Shown: piece by piece, positions 42,990-54,536 of the stretch
Layout of the letters: every line of letters starts with the position of its first letter
Numbering within the stretch: position 1 is the first letter of the stretch
Assembly (NCBI GenBank): GCA_033439685.1
Contig: JAUEDM010000004.1
Location: 2,852,001-2,916,000 of the forward strand
From: Apodospora peruviana
Taxonomy: Eukaryota; Ascomycota; Sordariomycetes; Sordariales; Lasiosphaeriaceae
DNA: 64,000 bases
Direction of reading: 5' to 3'
Made by a program: the position numbers and the translations under genes
Notes under the pieces: model-generated
What the model was told of the DNA's origin: nothing
The model's database searches: none
The model's input: only the letters and a program-made list of their open reading frames with translations

Positions 42990-44021
42990 ATGGCCCCCCT
43001 CCAGAATACCATGTAAGTACCGACTATGCCTCCTCATTCACATCCCCTAACAACTAATCCAGTTCCTCTACAACACAACACAGAAAGACATACAGGCTTA
43101 ACACAGGTACCTCGATCCCGGCCGTCGGTCTCGGGACCTGGAGAACCCGGCAGCCAGGCGACGTGGAGAAGGCGGTCGAGACGGCGCTCAGGGCAGGCTA
43201 CCGACACGTCGACACGGCGATGGCGTACGGAAACGAGAAGCAGGTCGGCGACGGGATCAGGGCGTCGGGCGTACCACGCACCGACGTCTGGGTGACCACG
43301 AAGTTGGATAACACCTGGCACCGGCGGGTGGCGGAGGGCATCGATATCTCACTCACAAACTTGGGGTTCGACTACGTCGACTTATACCTGATGCACTGGC
43401 CGTGCAGCACGGACCCGGAAGATGGCAGCAAACACTTGGAGGGGTGGGATTTCGTGGACACCTGGCGTGAGATGCAGAAGCTCGTTGGGACTGGCAAGGT
43501 GAGGAATATCGGGGTAAGTAATTTCGGTGTGAGGAATCTGGAGAGATTACTAAAAGACCCGAGCTGTAGAGTATGTAATATATGCTCGTTCCCTACTTGC
43601 AAGACACATGACTTATACTGGTGAATAGATCGTCCCGGCCGTCAACCAGATCGAGCTGCACCCGTGCAACCCATCCCCAAAACTTGTGGCCTTCAACTCG
43701 TCCAAGGGCATCCATTCCTCCGCTTATTCGCCGCTGGGCGGTCAGACCGACTCGCCGCTCTACATCAATGAGACGATTCTCTCCCTCGCTGAAGCGAAAC
43801 ACCGCACTACGCAGCAGATCATCCTGATGTGGGGCATCCAGAAGGGCTGGAGCGTGTTGCCCAAGAGCGTGACCAAGTCACGCATCGACGGGAACTTTGA
43901 CCTGGACGGCTGGAGTCTTGCGGACGACGAGGTCGCGCGGATTGATGCCATCCTGGACCGGTTCAAGATCTGGCAAGATGATTGGTTGCCGGAGAAGATG
44001 TTCTTTGGGGATGACGAGTGA
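42990..44021 (+). CDS. Aldo/keto reductase
   Basis: NADPH-dependent reductase of carbonyl compounds, cytosolic, 296 residues. Exons: 42990-43012, 43096-43570 and 43629-44021. The acceptor at 43095 gives the family start LNTGTSIPAVGLGTW; a nearby alternative AG would break frame. The catalytic tetrad is visible: Asp47 and Tyr52 (VDTAMAYGNE), Lys77 (TTKL) and His108 (LMHWP). The NADPH-binding end has GWSVLPKSVTKSRIDGN. Length is slightly short for the family (about 310-320) because the loop after NQIELHP is compressed: PCNPSPKLVAFNSSKGIHSS lacks the usual LvefCk sequence, so a small unrecognised exon difference is possible. The substrate is unknown; yeast Gcy1/Ypr1-like glycerol or aldehyde reductases are the nearest type. 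Confidence 0.92.
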
Positions 44022-44025
44022 TTTT

Positions 44026-44048
44026 TCTCTCTCTCTCTCTCTCTCTCT
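44026..44048. repeat. (CT)n microsatellite
   Basis: About 11 CT units, just after the aldo/keto reductase stop codon. Confidence 0.95.
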
Positions 44049-44199
44049 TCTGTTGTGTTAGTCAGAGTCATGATCTACAACCTAAACCAAACCCAGTGGA
44101 TTTCAAACAGCTGAAACTAGATGAATGGCAAACGTGTATGTATACGGGTATAGGTGTGTCCAATATATACAAAAGAAAAACAACATACAAAACGCAATG

Positions 44200-44904
44200 C
44201 TATAACTTGGCCTTCTTCCCATCCCTCTCCAAATCCTCCCTCAACACCTCTGCAATCCCCCTTCTAATCCTCTCCGCCAGCCCCGCCGCCTCCTCCTCGT
44301 CGAGATCCTCCCTCGTGCCCCTTCCAAACATTGTGGAAGTAAACCGTTCTCTCCCCTTATCCCTCAGCTCCGGCCGCGGAATCACGTGGAAATGCATGTG
44401 CGGCACCACCTGCGCCGCGGCAGCACCATTATTCTGCACCACGTTCCAGTCTTGCACGCCAGTCACCCGACTGACGGCCGCCGAGAGCACGCGCAGATAC
44501 AAACCGAGCTCGGCGGCCTCGGTCGGCGTTGCGTCCGTCAGTTTCGACCGGTGGCTGCGCGGGCAGAGGAGGACATGGCCGAACGAGAGGGGCATTATGT
44601 CGAGAAACGCAATCAGGAGGGGCGTTGACAGGACGACGAATGTGGCTGGTTGCGGGGAGGTCGCTTCGGGGTGTAGGATGGTTGCCTCAGAAGACGGTGG
44701 GGAGACGGGGTGGTATGATGGATAGACGGTAGCTATGTGGCAGAAGGGACAGTCATTGTCGTCGCGATTGAGTGTGCCACTGTCTCGAGGGCCTGGGTCG
44801 AATGACTCGGGTCGAGGAACGGGCGGTATTTGTATGCTGTTGTTGCTGGTGGATGGTGCCGGTGGTGATGTAGAAGAAGAGGGAGAGTTGAAAGACGACG
44901 CCAT
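44200..44904 (-). CDS. HIT-family nucleotide-binding protein
   Basis: Histidine-triad protein, likely a nucleoside phosphate hydrolase or transferase; 234 residues, single exon from ATG 44904. After about 45 disordered Ser/Pro-rich residues comes the HIT start DNDCPFCHIATVYP (CxxC pair). Then VVLSTPLLIAFLDIMPLSFGHVLLCPR and the catalytic triad HMHFH (169-173) in VPHMHFHVIPRP. The C-terminus is a charged helix (EEEAAGLAERIRRGIAEVL). The region after the CxxC is expanded relative to Hnt1-type proteins. It is divergent from the RPB12 gene with 540 bp between the starts. Confidence 0.93.
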   Translation of the reverse strand: MASSFNSPSSSTSPPAPSTSNNSIQIPPVPRPESFDPGPRDSGTLNRDDNDCPFCHIATVYPSYHPVSPPSSEATILHPEATSPQPATFVVLSTPLLIAFLDIMPLSFGHVLLCPRSHRSKLTDATPTEAAELGLYLRVLSAAVSRVTGVQDWNVVQNNGAAAAQVVPHMHFHVIPRPELRDKGRERFTSTMFGRGTREDLDEEEAAGLAERIRRGIAEVLREDLERDGKKAKL

Positions 44905-45443
44905 GTTAGGGTTGGCCCCGCCGCCGTCGGTATCGTGAACTCGGATGATAGTACCTACCTAGGTACTTAGGGAACAGGATGTATTCGTTCAACTTCTTAT
45001 AAGTTTCGAGGATAAACTTCTAATATTTCGAGGGTTGTAAGAGGGTCGTAATAGTTGAAGCGCGCTCCCACCCTTCCTGGGCGCATGTTCCATTGAAGGT
45101 GATCTTATCCTTGGCATCCCGCATTCGCCCAAGGACGACCCCTGTCACGGAGTGTCGCCTCGGCTGTCTGGGTTTGCCTGCCGGGATGAAGTGGAACGGA
45201 AGAGTGCCACGTGATCTTATCGCAATCAAAAGAGTCAAGTATTTCTGCCGAGTTCCACCGCTCAATTTCGATGCTTTGTTATCCACAACGCTCACAAGCG
45301 TCCAACTCCAATCCAGATAGAAGAGCCAGACAGACAAACTCTCAACCACTCCAAATCTTCAACATCACCATCGCGACACATCTTCTATCGACAAGTTTAT
45401 TCGCCGCCACAGAGACAACGGAACAAATCACAACGCAGCAAAA

Positions 45444-45778
45444 ATGTCGCGCGAAGCGTACCAAGTCCCGAACACCGGTTCACCGAGCTATGGAGGAGGA
45501 GCGTCAGGAGGCGGCGTTACGATGGTCAACCGCGATCCCTTTGCGGCCGAGCCCAGCACCGTCATGATCTACACCTGCGGCGACTGCGCGGTGAAGGTGC
45601 CGCTCGAGAAGAATGCGCCGATCAGATGCCAAAAGTGCGGCGCTCGTGTGCTGTACAAAGAGCGGACCAAGAGGTAAGAAACTGCGGTAGTGTGTAGTCG
45701 GTGTGTGGGGAAGAAATGATTGCTAACTGTTCTTTTTTGTTCCTCTATGATAGAATGGTTCAATTCGAGGCGCGGTAA
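45444..45778 (+). CDS. RPB12: RNA polymerase I, II and III shared subunit Rpb12 (RPABC4)
   Basis: Smallest zinc-binding subunit common to the three nuclear RNA polymerases; supports assembly of the Rpb3/Rpb10/Rpb11 module. Exons 45444-45673 and 45754-45778 join within AG-A to give 84 residues ending RMVQFEAR, the invariant family C-terminus. The zinc ribbon has Cys45, Cys48, Cys62 and Cys65 in YTCGDCAVKVPLEKNAPIRC and QKCGARVLYKERTKR. The Gly/Ser-rich N-terminal 40 residues are longer than in yeast, usual in filamentous fungi. The yeast name RPC10 is a synonym. Confidence 0.97.
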
Positions 45779-46241
45779 CCGCCGCAAACGATGTTTCATA
45801 CTCCAACAATGGGGATCAACAATCGTTTCTCTCTACGGGAGATCCCTCCGGTGTTAGGATACCGATAATCACATCTAAAACCTCACATGCCCGAGTCGCG
45901 GAAGTGGTGATAGGCGGTTGTATGGCCGGTGATTTCACACGTCACTGCTGCGATCAGCATTGGCCCATGGAAAGGGAAGGAAAGAGATGAGCTATTCCTT
46001 TCTGAAATTTGGGAACGGCGTTTCTTGGAGATACGGGTCAGGAGTAAACTCTCTATATGCATTTTATATTTTCCTTTTCCAGAAGCCCTTATATCCCAAT
46101 TTTGGTATCATGTTTGTCAAAAGAACGCCGAGAATGCTACCAGATGGTTTTGCCCATCCTCTACTTATACTATAAGCCCTGCCAAATAACCTCCATCCCA
46201 ACGCCCCATCGTTCTGACAATCACTGGCTGTGCAAGAAAGA
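45779..46241. other. Intergenic between converging RPB12 and NPA3
   Basis: About 460 bp of shared 3' flank; nothing else seen. Confidence 0.5.
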
Positions 46242-47525
46242 TCAGCGCTGTGAATGAAGATATTTGACAAAGCTCGCTTCCTGTGTCGTCGTGTCTTCGG
46301 TCTCCCCCAGAGCCGCTTCGTACCGGGATTGAAGCCCCTTGCGTGCGGCTGGTTCATCCATCTCATCATCTTCGTCGTCATCCTCATCATCCTCATCGGG
46401 GCTAAGAGTGTCCATGGCGTCATCGTCATCACCGTCCTTGATGTCTCCCACTGTCAGCGGTGTTGCCGATTCTTCACCCATGGACATGCCCTTCATCATC
46501 TTTTCCAGTTCCTTTTCTCGCTCCTTCTTCTTATTCTCTTCCCTCATCTCGCGTCTCTTCTCGAGCTCGGGTTCATAATCTCTCTTGAATTCCTCGGCCT
46601 TCACCTTGACGGCCTCAAAGAATTCGTCGATGCCGGTTCCATAAAGCGAGCTCACGCCGACCACGCTAAGATGAGCGTAGAACTCCTCCAACATCAAGCT
46701 CATGCTGTTGAGCAAGCTGCCCATGTATCCGCTTCCATTCGCGCCACCATCACCGCCCTCCGTACCTCCAAAGGCATTCCTGTTCTCGTCCTCCTGAAGC
46801 GCAGCCTGGAAGGCATCGTAATCGGTCATCCACTCCTTTGCGAACGAAGCATCCTTGATGTCAGTCTTGTTGAACACGAGGATCATGGGCAGCTTGGTCT
46901 TGTAGAGGATGCTGCACGCGTAGAGCATGTTGCTCATAAATGTCGACGTCGAGCTAGTCCGCGGTGTATCGATGATGTAGGCGATGACGGTGGGGAAAGA
47001 CGACGCAAGCGACTCGAGCAGGATCGTCCCCGACGCCGACCAGACGAAGACCTCGATCTGGCCCGGGGTGTCGACCAGGATGTTGGTGATGGGTTTGCGC
47101 GCCGGGTTCGCCGGGTCCGGCGCGGTGCGCTTCTCGAGCAGGTTCAGAACTTGGTCGATCTTGGTCGCGAAGAGATTCAGAGACGTCAGGATGCCACCGT
47201 TCGGCCCGAGGTTGTACTGCTTCATCACCTCCTTATAGTTGACCGAGTCGCGAATGTCGATGTTGCTCTCGAACGGCGAGTGCAGGACTGCCGGGTCGAG
47301 GTTGATCACGTAAGGCGGTTCTTTCTTGCCGTGGAGGTGAGCGTTGATCTGCTGCATGAATGTCGTCTTTCCGGAGCCTGCTCGGTGGCGTCGTGGTTAA
47401 CGCTTTGACAGGACAGCTCAGGTAAAATGAATGATCGACGCACCTGCCATGCCTACGCAAACAACGGCAACGGGCTGGGACGCGGGCGCATCTTGACTGG
47501 CTGACGGCGCAGTGCTTGATGCCAT
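46242..47525 (-). CDS. NPA3: GPN-loop GTPase 1 (Npa3)
   Basis: Essential GTPase that helps assemble RNA polymerase II and bring it into the nucleus. Two exons, 47525-47444 and 47377-46242, joined in the codon of the P-loop; 405 residues. Visible elements are the G1 loop GMAGSGKTT (about 25-33), VINLDPAV, the signature GPN triplet in YNLGPNGG (85-87), G3 DTPGQIEVF and G4 NKTD. Switch-like YIIDTPRTSSTSTFMSNMLY is also present. The C-terminal third is a charged coiled coil (EKRREMREENKKKEREKELE) followed by an Asp/Glu tail, as in eukaryotic GPN1. A neighbour is RPB12, a subunit of the polymerase this protein serves. Confidence 0.97.
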
Positions 47526-48646
47526 TGTCAAAGCCTTGCACTGTGTGGTCGGCGAGGTATATATGTTTGAGGATTGGGGACCTGTCTTGGATTTGGACGT
47601 CGTTGAATCCAGAATCAGAATGGCAGTGGGGGTTGGTGGGTTGGATATGTCCCGCCTGGAGCGCGCTGCATGCTTCTGATGGCGGGGCAGATGAAAAGGG
47701 CTCGATAAGATAATAATTTGGATAACTGCTTAGCGAGTGGCCTTGTTCCCGACAAGCATTGAGTGTCCCTGACCGCCTTGAACCTGAAGGCGGCCGCCTT
47801 CCCCACTTCGCACGTTGCGTCGTTGGAAGCAGCCCCCCGCCAGTTGCACTGGTGAGGAGCTTGGGACAAACCAACACCCGGTCCGTGGTGCTAATTTCTC
47901 TCCCATCGTCCCGAGTTTATCTATTTTCATCATGCCGTGCTGTTCAGGTATGCCCGGTCCCTCAGTAACACGACGACAATGAGCAGATGAGAGCAAGCAG
48001 AAACTGACTCTTGATGTCGCTGGATGTGAATTTGAAAATCATTGGCGCTTGCGTCAAAATATCCGGACTTTTGTGGCGATTGATCTCTTTATTCGGACTC
48101 TAGCTCACGTCATCATCAGGACGGCATGCAGTGAAGCCGCACTTTCAACAGGGTCCTCAGAAGCTTGGCAAGTGAACCGGGAGAAAAAGGCACGGTACAT
48201 ACCTACTGCGCCAAGTTGGGTGGTTACGAATGAGCGAGAAGAAGCGGCCCAACGCCCATCACAGCAGGAGACGCCCCCGGCGCCCAGAAATCCGACAGGC
48301 CTTGTTCGAGGAGTGGGTGTGCCAGTGTGCCCATCCCGTTCAGCCCACCTCTAGCCCCGACGGAACGGCGGCGTCTTTTTTTAAAGTGAACCCGTCCCAG
48401 AAGCGCGGATTTTCCCCCCTTCCATCTGCCCCGCCCCTCAACCTACCTAGTGACCATCCTTTCTTTCACCTTTTCCCTTTCACTCACCATCATCCGAGCT
48501 CTGAAACTTAGCACAACAGTCATCTCAAAGACAGAAAAGCAGTTTATCATAGTGTTGCGCTGCTCGCCTTGTGCTCGTCTTTCTCCTCCACGCTCTCGTC
48601 GCTCAAGACCCAAGCTACAAGCTACACCCTTCACAGATCAGCTATA
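47526..48646. other. Divergent promoter region NPA3 / DUF7053 gene
   Basis: About 1.1 kb between divergent starts. The end is CT-rich, consistent with the 5' leader of the gene at 48647. No other gene was recognised. Confidence 0.5.
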
Positions 48647-49972
48647 ATGTTGCGCAAGAAGGAAACAATCACTATAATCACGCCCATTCCGGGCTTCATC
48701 CCTCGCCAGCTCGCCATCGACATTCTCCATTCACACTCCGAGATCATCACCCTCAATCCGCTCGTGATCGACCACAAGCCCATCGCCGCGCCTCAGAATG
48801 CCGAGACTGACGAGTACTACTCGACGTGGTATGAGATCACGGAGCGCATTCAGTTCATGCCCGGCATCGGCAAGATGGGCGCCTCAGTTATCAAGTTCAA
48901 CGGCTGCTTCCATGACATGCCGTGGGGCCTTCAAACTCATATTTACGCCCCAATGAACGTAGACATGCGCAACAAGTATCGCATCGCAGGCAACCAGCCT
49001 GGTATCGAGCCCCCCGAGCCCTCAGAGATCGGATCGAAGCAGCTGGGCATACCGTCGGACGGGCTTTATCTAAGGGAGGATATTGATGTCAAGTGCAACG
49101 TCACCATGCTCAGCTTCGTCAAGGCGCAAGTCAAAAAGGCCGGTGGGGAGATGGTTCAAAGAATCATCAAAAAGGCCGAGCTATTGGACGCCGGAGTGCT
49201 TCAGGCCATGATGGAGGACGGAAAGCTCAAGACCATCAACCCGGCCGACCGGCGAAACACCATCAGGAGGTCCCCACTCGGCTCTCCCACTGGTATTTAT
49301 CACACAACCGGCACACCGCCGCCGCCCTCAGCATCACCGCAAATTCCATATCAGATCCAACGGCCCGGATCCATAAACCAGGGCAACCGACCCGGAACTG
49401 CCGGGTCCCAGCAGCAAGGCGGCGCCTACAACCAGCTTACGAGTCCGTCCCCATACGGGCCACCCAACGGTGCGATGGAGCTGCCCGCGTCAACGCCTGC
49501 CCAGCAGAACTCCAATTCTTTCGCCGTGGAGATGCCCGGGGATTTCTATTACTCTTCACAGCAGCAACAGCAACAGATCGGCCAGCAGTCTTCGCCTAGA
49601 CCGACAGCGGCGCAACCGGACCGCAACTCCAACACATTAGCGAATCAGGGCAGCCCGGATCCTTCTTCTCACGGTGGTCAGTGGTCAAGACCAGATAACA
49701 ATTCCTCCCGTCCAAATTCTCTCTCGACGAGTAACAGCGGGTTCCAGTCGTCCGGATTAACGTCGCACCAGGAGACGACCGAAGAGCATCGCGACGAGAC
49801 GCTGAGAAAGCTTGACCCTCGGATCCCGCACCCCTCGCACTACCCGCCTTATAACCCGGCTGATTACGCCACGGCACAGCAGAAGCAGGCACAACAGTCA
49901 CAGCAACAACAGCAAAAGCCGCAATATGGGCAGGGCCAGCTATCGCAGAGGTATAACAACTATACGCAGTGA
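48647..49972 (+). CDS. DUF7053 fungal protein with Gln/Ser-rich tail
   Basis: 441 residues, one exon. The ATG at 48647 starts the conserved domain (MLRKKETITIITPIPGFIPR), so the in-frame earlier ATG at 48569 is not needed. Residues 1-180 fit the fungal DUF7053 pattern: LDPLVI-like LNPLVIDHKPI, YYSTWYEITERIQFMPG, FNGCFHDMPWGLQTHIYAP and LYLREDIDVKCNVTMLSFVK. The remaining 260 residues are low-complexity Pro/Ser/Gln with polyglutamine runs (QQQQQQIGQQSS; SQQQQQKPQYG). The domain has a START-like feel (lipid or polyketide binding fold), which is speculation. Function is unknown. Confidence 0.85.
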   Translation: MLRKKETITIITPIPGFIPRQLAIDILHSHSEIITLNPLVIDHKPIAAPQNAETDEYYSTWYEITERIQFMPGIGKMGASVIKFNGCFHDMPWGLQTHIYAPMNVDMRNKYRIAGNQPGIEPPEPSEIGSKQLGIPSDGLYLREDIDVKCNVTMLSFVKAQVKKAGGEMVQRIIKKAELLDAGVLQAMMEDGKLKTINPADRRNTIRRSPLGSPTGIYHTTGTPPPPSASPQIPYQIQRPGSINQGNRPGTAGSQQQGGAYNQLTSPSPYGPPNGAMELPASTPAQQNSNSFAVEMPGDFYYSSQQQQQQIGQQSSPRPTAAQPDRNSNTLANQGSPDPSSHGGQWSRPDNNSSRPNSLSTSNSGFQSSGLTSHQETTEEHRDETLRKLDPRIPHPSHYPPYNPADYATAQQKQAQQSQQQQQKPQYGQGQLSQRYNNYTQ

Positions 49973-52032
49973 GGGAGGATGAGATGGGAAGGAAGAAACT
50001 GATTGGGTGGGTGGAGGAAAAGCAGCGATGCAAGCATTGGTCTCTTATACCCCCTTGGAAATGATTTTGGATGTTATTTTTTGGAGTCTTTAGTTTACGA
50101 CTAGCGGCGGTTCTGCTCAAGTTCCAAGCCATCTTTGCAGAGGGAGGATATAGCACGTATAGGGCGTTTTGGGAGTTGGTTTATCTAAATTCTAAGTACT
50201 TTCCTTCAGCTGGACTTAATGCCCTCGCGTGACAAGAGCTCATGTCGGCGACCTGAGGTACTTGCTGCAGCCTCGATGATCGTATGCTTGTGGCTTAAGT
50301 CGTCGTGGTCATTGAACCAGCCTTCTTTTCCTGAATACTGGTAAGCACATGTCTTGGCTCACGTAGACTGTCGATAATACCCCATCCAAAGATAAGAACT
50401 ATCTTGATGATTGTGGCCGCATCGAGGTATCCCGAAGGGTTGGTGGCTGGCTGGCTGACTGCCGGTGGGCAACCACTGTGCTGGCCCGGTGCTGCGGCCA
50501 GGGCAGCTTTGTTCCCGCCCCTCCTCGTCATTCACCACGTCCAATAGTGATCTACGCATAGAAACAGAGAATTAGATGGTATTGATGGTATTGAGGAGCC
50601 TGAAAATTAAAGAATATAATGTCCTTGTTTTACAGATTTGATCTCTTGCGGAACCTGCTTGAGTATGACAAATTATTGTCCTCCTTTCTTCGTACATACA
50701 TTGGCGCGGGTACAGATGGATTGGCAATACGTATGGGAGCTATGTTTAGAACAGACGCCGCCAGGGAGACACCCACGAGGTCGCAGGAAGTTGGGATGGC
50801 ATCGAATCTAGAACCACCGGACGGTAGCGTATACGACAAGAGTACGGTTCAAACCCCCGGGAGACGTTGAATTTGTCAAAGATAGCAATGGAGGCAACCG
50901 CATCGATAACCATTTTTCGACTTCCACTTACTGAGCGGGATGCATTGGTTAGGCCGCCACCATCGGAGTCTGGCAGATTCAGGCGTCGGCGGCATAGCGG
51001 AGCGCCATGCATTCAACCAACGGCCCATGTGCCTACTGTGCAATCTGTACGGTACGTTCATATCTCCGGCTTGTGCCTGTGAGATAGGTACGTTGCTTGC
51101 GACCTCTCAGCACCTACAGGCTTCGAAGACCATAATGAACAGACTGAGACTGAGACTGAGGTGTATATCCGGGTTGAATATCCCGAGCCGTCTCACCTCA
51201 GCCCTATTGCTGCTTGTTTTCTCCCGGCTCTTATCGTCATCCGAGGTGGTGATTAAAAATCAATGATGCTGTAGGGCAACTGAACTGGCAGTCGAAAATA
51301 GCGAGACAAAAGGTGGTGATCATTTTTGTGGTAGCTTAGATTGTAATATTTGTAGGCATTCCGGCTTCTCCCCTCCCGGCTGCTCACCCACAAAGTGTTG
51401 ACCAATAATAATCCATAAACCGCTGCTTTAAGTTCTCAATACATGCGTTGGTGAGAGACCGAAGACTGCGGCGCGCGGCTTGGAGACTCTCCGGGCCCTC
51501 AGCCACCCAAGTTTCGCCTCTTTGTTCAGTCATCAGCACCGATCTCGTCCTCGCTCAAGTTGACGTTAACGGACTGACTGGAGACTTCGAATGATGGAGT
51601 TCAGCGATTGACTTCAATATGTACCGTAAATTCAAAGTTCGTCAAAAGAAACTTCTGACTAGCAAGCCCTCTGCCAGTCTCGGCGTAGTTTGTTCTCCTT
51701 GTTCAATGCAACATGCGATTCGTAACGATTTCCGAGAACGATTTCTGGTTTTGTCAGCGGTACTTCGAGGTCAAGGTTGAAGGGCCTGAGAGCTCGCAAT
51801 GTACTCTTACCGCACTTATTGCATATTGAATAATCCGTAAACCGAGTGATATTTTGGCTGTGGAGAACCAACAGAAGCATGCCAAGTCACCCCACTTACC
51901 TTATGTAAATACGTGCCCCATACGTCACCCCACTGAATTTTGACAGCTGCTGCCATTTTTAGCAACCGATCAACGCTGTAAGCCTTTCTTTGCAGCGCGC
52001 AAATACTCTCAACCTGGATCTGGCGTCAACAC
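49973..52032. other. Long intergenic region, no gene seen
   Basis: About 2.06 kb between two plus-strand genes. There are several short frames without family resemblance. The last 200 bp is the probable promoter of CWF19. No RNA genes or repeats were recognised. Confidence 0.5.
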
Positions 52033-54225
52033 ATGCCAATGGACAGCCTCGACGACTTTGAGAAAGCTCTCGCAGCTGAAAAGGCCGAGCGGGAGCGCGG
52101 GGCGCAAGAAAAGGAGGAGCGTCGTGAGAGGAAGCATAGACACAGAGACAGAGACAACCACCGACAGCGCGACAGGTCCGCGGACCGCGCCGACCGACGT
52201 AGAGATCGAGACCGACATCGCCAGCGGTCACGGGATCGACACGACTCCGAAGATGACGGCGGCCATCGGCACAAACGATCACGCCATTCACGCCACGACG
52301 AGGTGGTAGACTCCAAGGAGGGCGACTCGTCAAGGCATCGACATAGGAACAGACACAGGTCAAGAGACGGCGATCGCGATCACGAACATGATCGCAGGTC
52401 GGGTGGAGAAGACACCAAATACCAAAAGAAGAGAGATCCGAAGGAGGACTTGCCCTTGCCTGACGAGGAGAAGACGCCTCCAGCTGTCCGAGACTCGTGG
52501 ATGACAGATCCGGCGGGCATCGACATCGACTATGTGCACCGCGGTGGCTCCAAGAGGAAGAGTCCGCCGAGAAAGGAAGAACCGAAGCGCGAATTGCACA
52601 AACGGGAGCTCAATAGGGGACTTGCGGAAGTATCGGTGGAGGGGGCATTGGACGCGAACGAGAGCTTGGAGACTTCCGCCAAGCGCGAGGTGAACTATAC
52701 GTTCGGCGATGAGGGTTCGCAATGGAGAATGACGAAGCTGAAGGCCGTCTACACCACTGCTGAACAGAGCGGGCGTCCGGTTGATGATGTTGCTATCGAA
52801 CGATTCGGCAGCTTACAAGAGTTCGACGAGGCCAGAGAGGAGAGAGTGGAAATGGACAGGAGAAAGGTGTATGGCGCGGGCTACATCGGCAAGGAGAAAC
52901 CGACAGGTGATCTATATGAAGAGCGGAAGGCAATAACGCGCCATGGTGAGAACGAGAGGAATAGGTCCCGATCGCCGCCCCCCGAGCAAGGGGTGGTGAT
53001 TGAGGACATGGTCCGCCCAGCCGAGCCTGTTACCCAGTCCTCACTCAACCGGATAAAAGCACGGCTCATGAAAGCGAAACTTCTCAAGACACCCGACGTT
53101 GAAGCCTTACAAAGAGAATACGACGACGCCATGGCCGCCTTCAGCGCGGGCACAGCAGCAAGCAACGCCGTCGTGCTGGACGCTTCCTACAACCGGATGC
53201 TCGCCGGCCCCCGCGGCGAGGTCAAGGTGGTTACCAACAAGCGCGGCCTCGAACGTGGCAAAGTCGAAGCCAACGAGGACATGACCGTCGAAGACATGCT
53301 CCGCGAAGAGCGGCGTACTCGTGGCCAGGCCGGCGGCGAGGGCATGCGCTTGGCCGAGCGCATCGCCAAGGACGCCAGGTTCGACAACGACCTCGAGTAC
53401 CTCGACGAGAACGCGGAGAAACTGGCCAAGCGCGTCCACAAGGGCGAGGCAAGCCTCAAGAACGTGGCAGTGTCCGAGTACAAGAAGCTCAACCACATCC
53501 TCGACAAATGCCCCTTGTGTCACCACGAGGACCGCGCACCCCCGCAAAACGTGCCTTTAGCACCGATCGTATCACTCGCGACGAGAGTCTATCTCACCCT
53601 CCCCACGGCCCCGGAGCTCACTGGTGCCGAGGGTGGCGCCGTCATCGTACCAATTACCCATCGTGCGAACCTGCTCGAGTGCGACGACGACGAGTGGGAG
53701 GAGATCCGCAACTTCATGAAGAGCCTGACGCGGTCGTATCACGACCAGGGTCGCGAGGTCCTTTTCTACGAGAACGCAGCCGCGCCACAGCGCCACCTCC
53801 ACGCCGCCATGGTCGCCGTGCCAATCCCTTACGACTTGGGCGACACCGCGCCCGCGTTTTTCAGGGAAGCCATGCTTTCGACGGACGAGGAGTGGTCCCA
53901 GCACAAGAAGATCATCGACACCGGCAAGCGGGCGCGCGACGAAGGCCTGGGGAAATTGGCATTCCGGCGGAGCATTGCCAAGGAGATGCCTTACTTCCAC
54001 GTTTGGTTCACGCTGGACGGCGGGCTGGCGCATATCGTTGAGGACTCGGAGCGCTGGCCGAAGGGGGATCTGTTTGCGCGCGAGATCGTCGGCGGGATGC
54101 TGGACTGCGAGCCCGACGTCATCAAACGGCAGGGTCGGTGGCACAGGTCGGATGACAGAGTCGAGGGGTTCAGGAAGCGGTGGAGAAAGTTTGATTGGAC
54201 CAGGGTGCTTACTGAGGGACAATGA
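52033..54225 (+). CDS. CWF19: Splicing factor Cwf19 / CWF19L2
   Basis: Spliceosome-associated protein of late complexes, related to the debranching cofactor Drn1. 730 residues in one exon. The N-terminal 200 residues are an Arg/Asp/His-rich RD domain (RHRDRDNHRQRDRSADRADR) typical of splicing factors. The C-terminal half has the two CwfJ domains. CwfJ_C1 starts at DKCPLCHHED (near residue 491) and has GGAVIVPITHRANLLECDDD and the HIT-like HLHAAMVAVP. CwfJ_C2 has KEMPYFHVWFTLDGGLAHIV and ends WRKFDWTRVL. The start is ATG 52033, with MDSLDDFEKAL directly following. Confidence 0.96.
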   Translation: MPMDSLDDFEKALAAEKAERERGAQEKEERRERKHRHRDRDNHRQRDRSADRADRRRDRDRHRQRSRDRHDSEDDGGHRHKRSRHSRHDEVVDSKEGDSSRHRHRNRHRSRDGDRDHEHDRRSGGEDTKYQKKRDPKEDLPLPDEEKTPPAVRDSWMTDPAGIDIDYVHRGGSKRKSPPRKEEPKRELHKRELNRGLAEVSVEGALDANESLETSAKREVNYTFGDEGSQWRMTKLKAVYTTAEQSGRPVDDVAIERFGSLQEFDEAREERVEMDRRKVYGAGYIGKEKPTGDLYEERKAITRHGENERNRSRSPPPEQGVVIEDMVRPAEPVTQSSLNRIKARLMKAKLLKTPDVEALQREYDDAMAAFSAGTAASNAVVLDASYNRMLAGPRGEVKVVTNKRGLERGKVEANEDMTVEDMLREERRTRGQAGGEGMRLAERIAKDARFDNDLEYLDENAEKLAKRVHKGEASLKNVAVSEYKKLNHILDKCPLCHHEDRAPPQNVPLAPIVSLATRVYLTLPTAPELTGAEGGAVIVPITHRANLLECDDDEWEEIRNFMKSLTRSYHDQGREVLFYENAAAPQRHLHAAMVAVPIPYDLGDTAPAFFREAMLSTDEEWSQHKKIIDTGKRARDEGLGKLAFRRSIAKEMPYFHVWFTLDGGLAHIVEDSERWPKGDLFAREIVGGMLDCEPDVIKRQGRWHRSDDRVEGFRKRWRKFDWTRVLTEGQ

Positions 54226-54536
54226 TGGCCCCAGAGACTTAGTATCAGCACATGCTATCGTTGATGGCTTCGTTTGAACACAGTGGATATCGTACGGGTT
54301 GCTCAAAGATCAGCCTAGGACTTGTCGCTATCTGTCACCGAATAGTTGACAATGCCACAACATTTTTAGGCAAGCGGTATGAACTGATATAAACCAATTG
54401 CTATTCTACCTCATAGTTTCCCCTATAATGGGTGGATAAAACACTGCAGTCAATTTCCCCAGCTTTTACAATTTTTTTCTAGTTCCTGTTCTTTCGGACC
54501 ATCGTCACTCATAACCGCAACACACCAGGTAGGCAA
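54226..54536. other. Short intergenic, converging 3' ends
   Basis: About 310 bp between CWF19 and RRP3 stops; nothing else recognised. Confidence 0.5.

Noticed and set aside
46254..47408. 384-codon plus-strand frame over NPA3
   Set aside because: Antisense of a conserved GPN GTPase.
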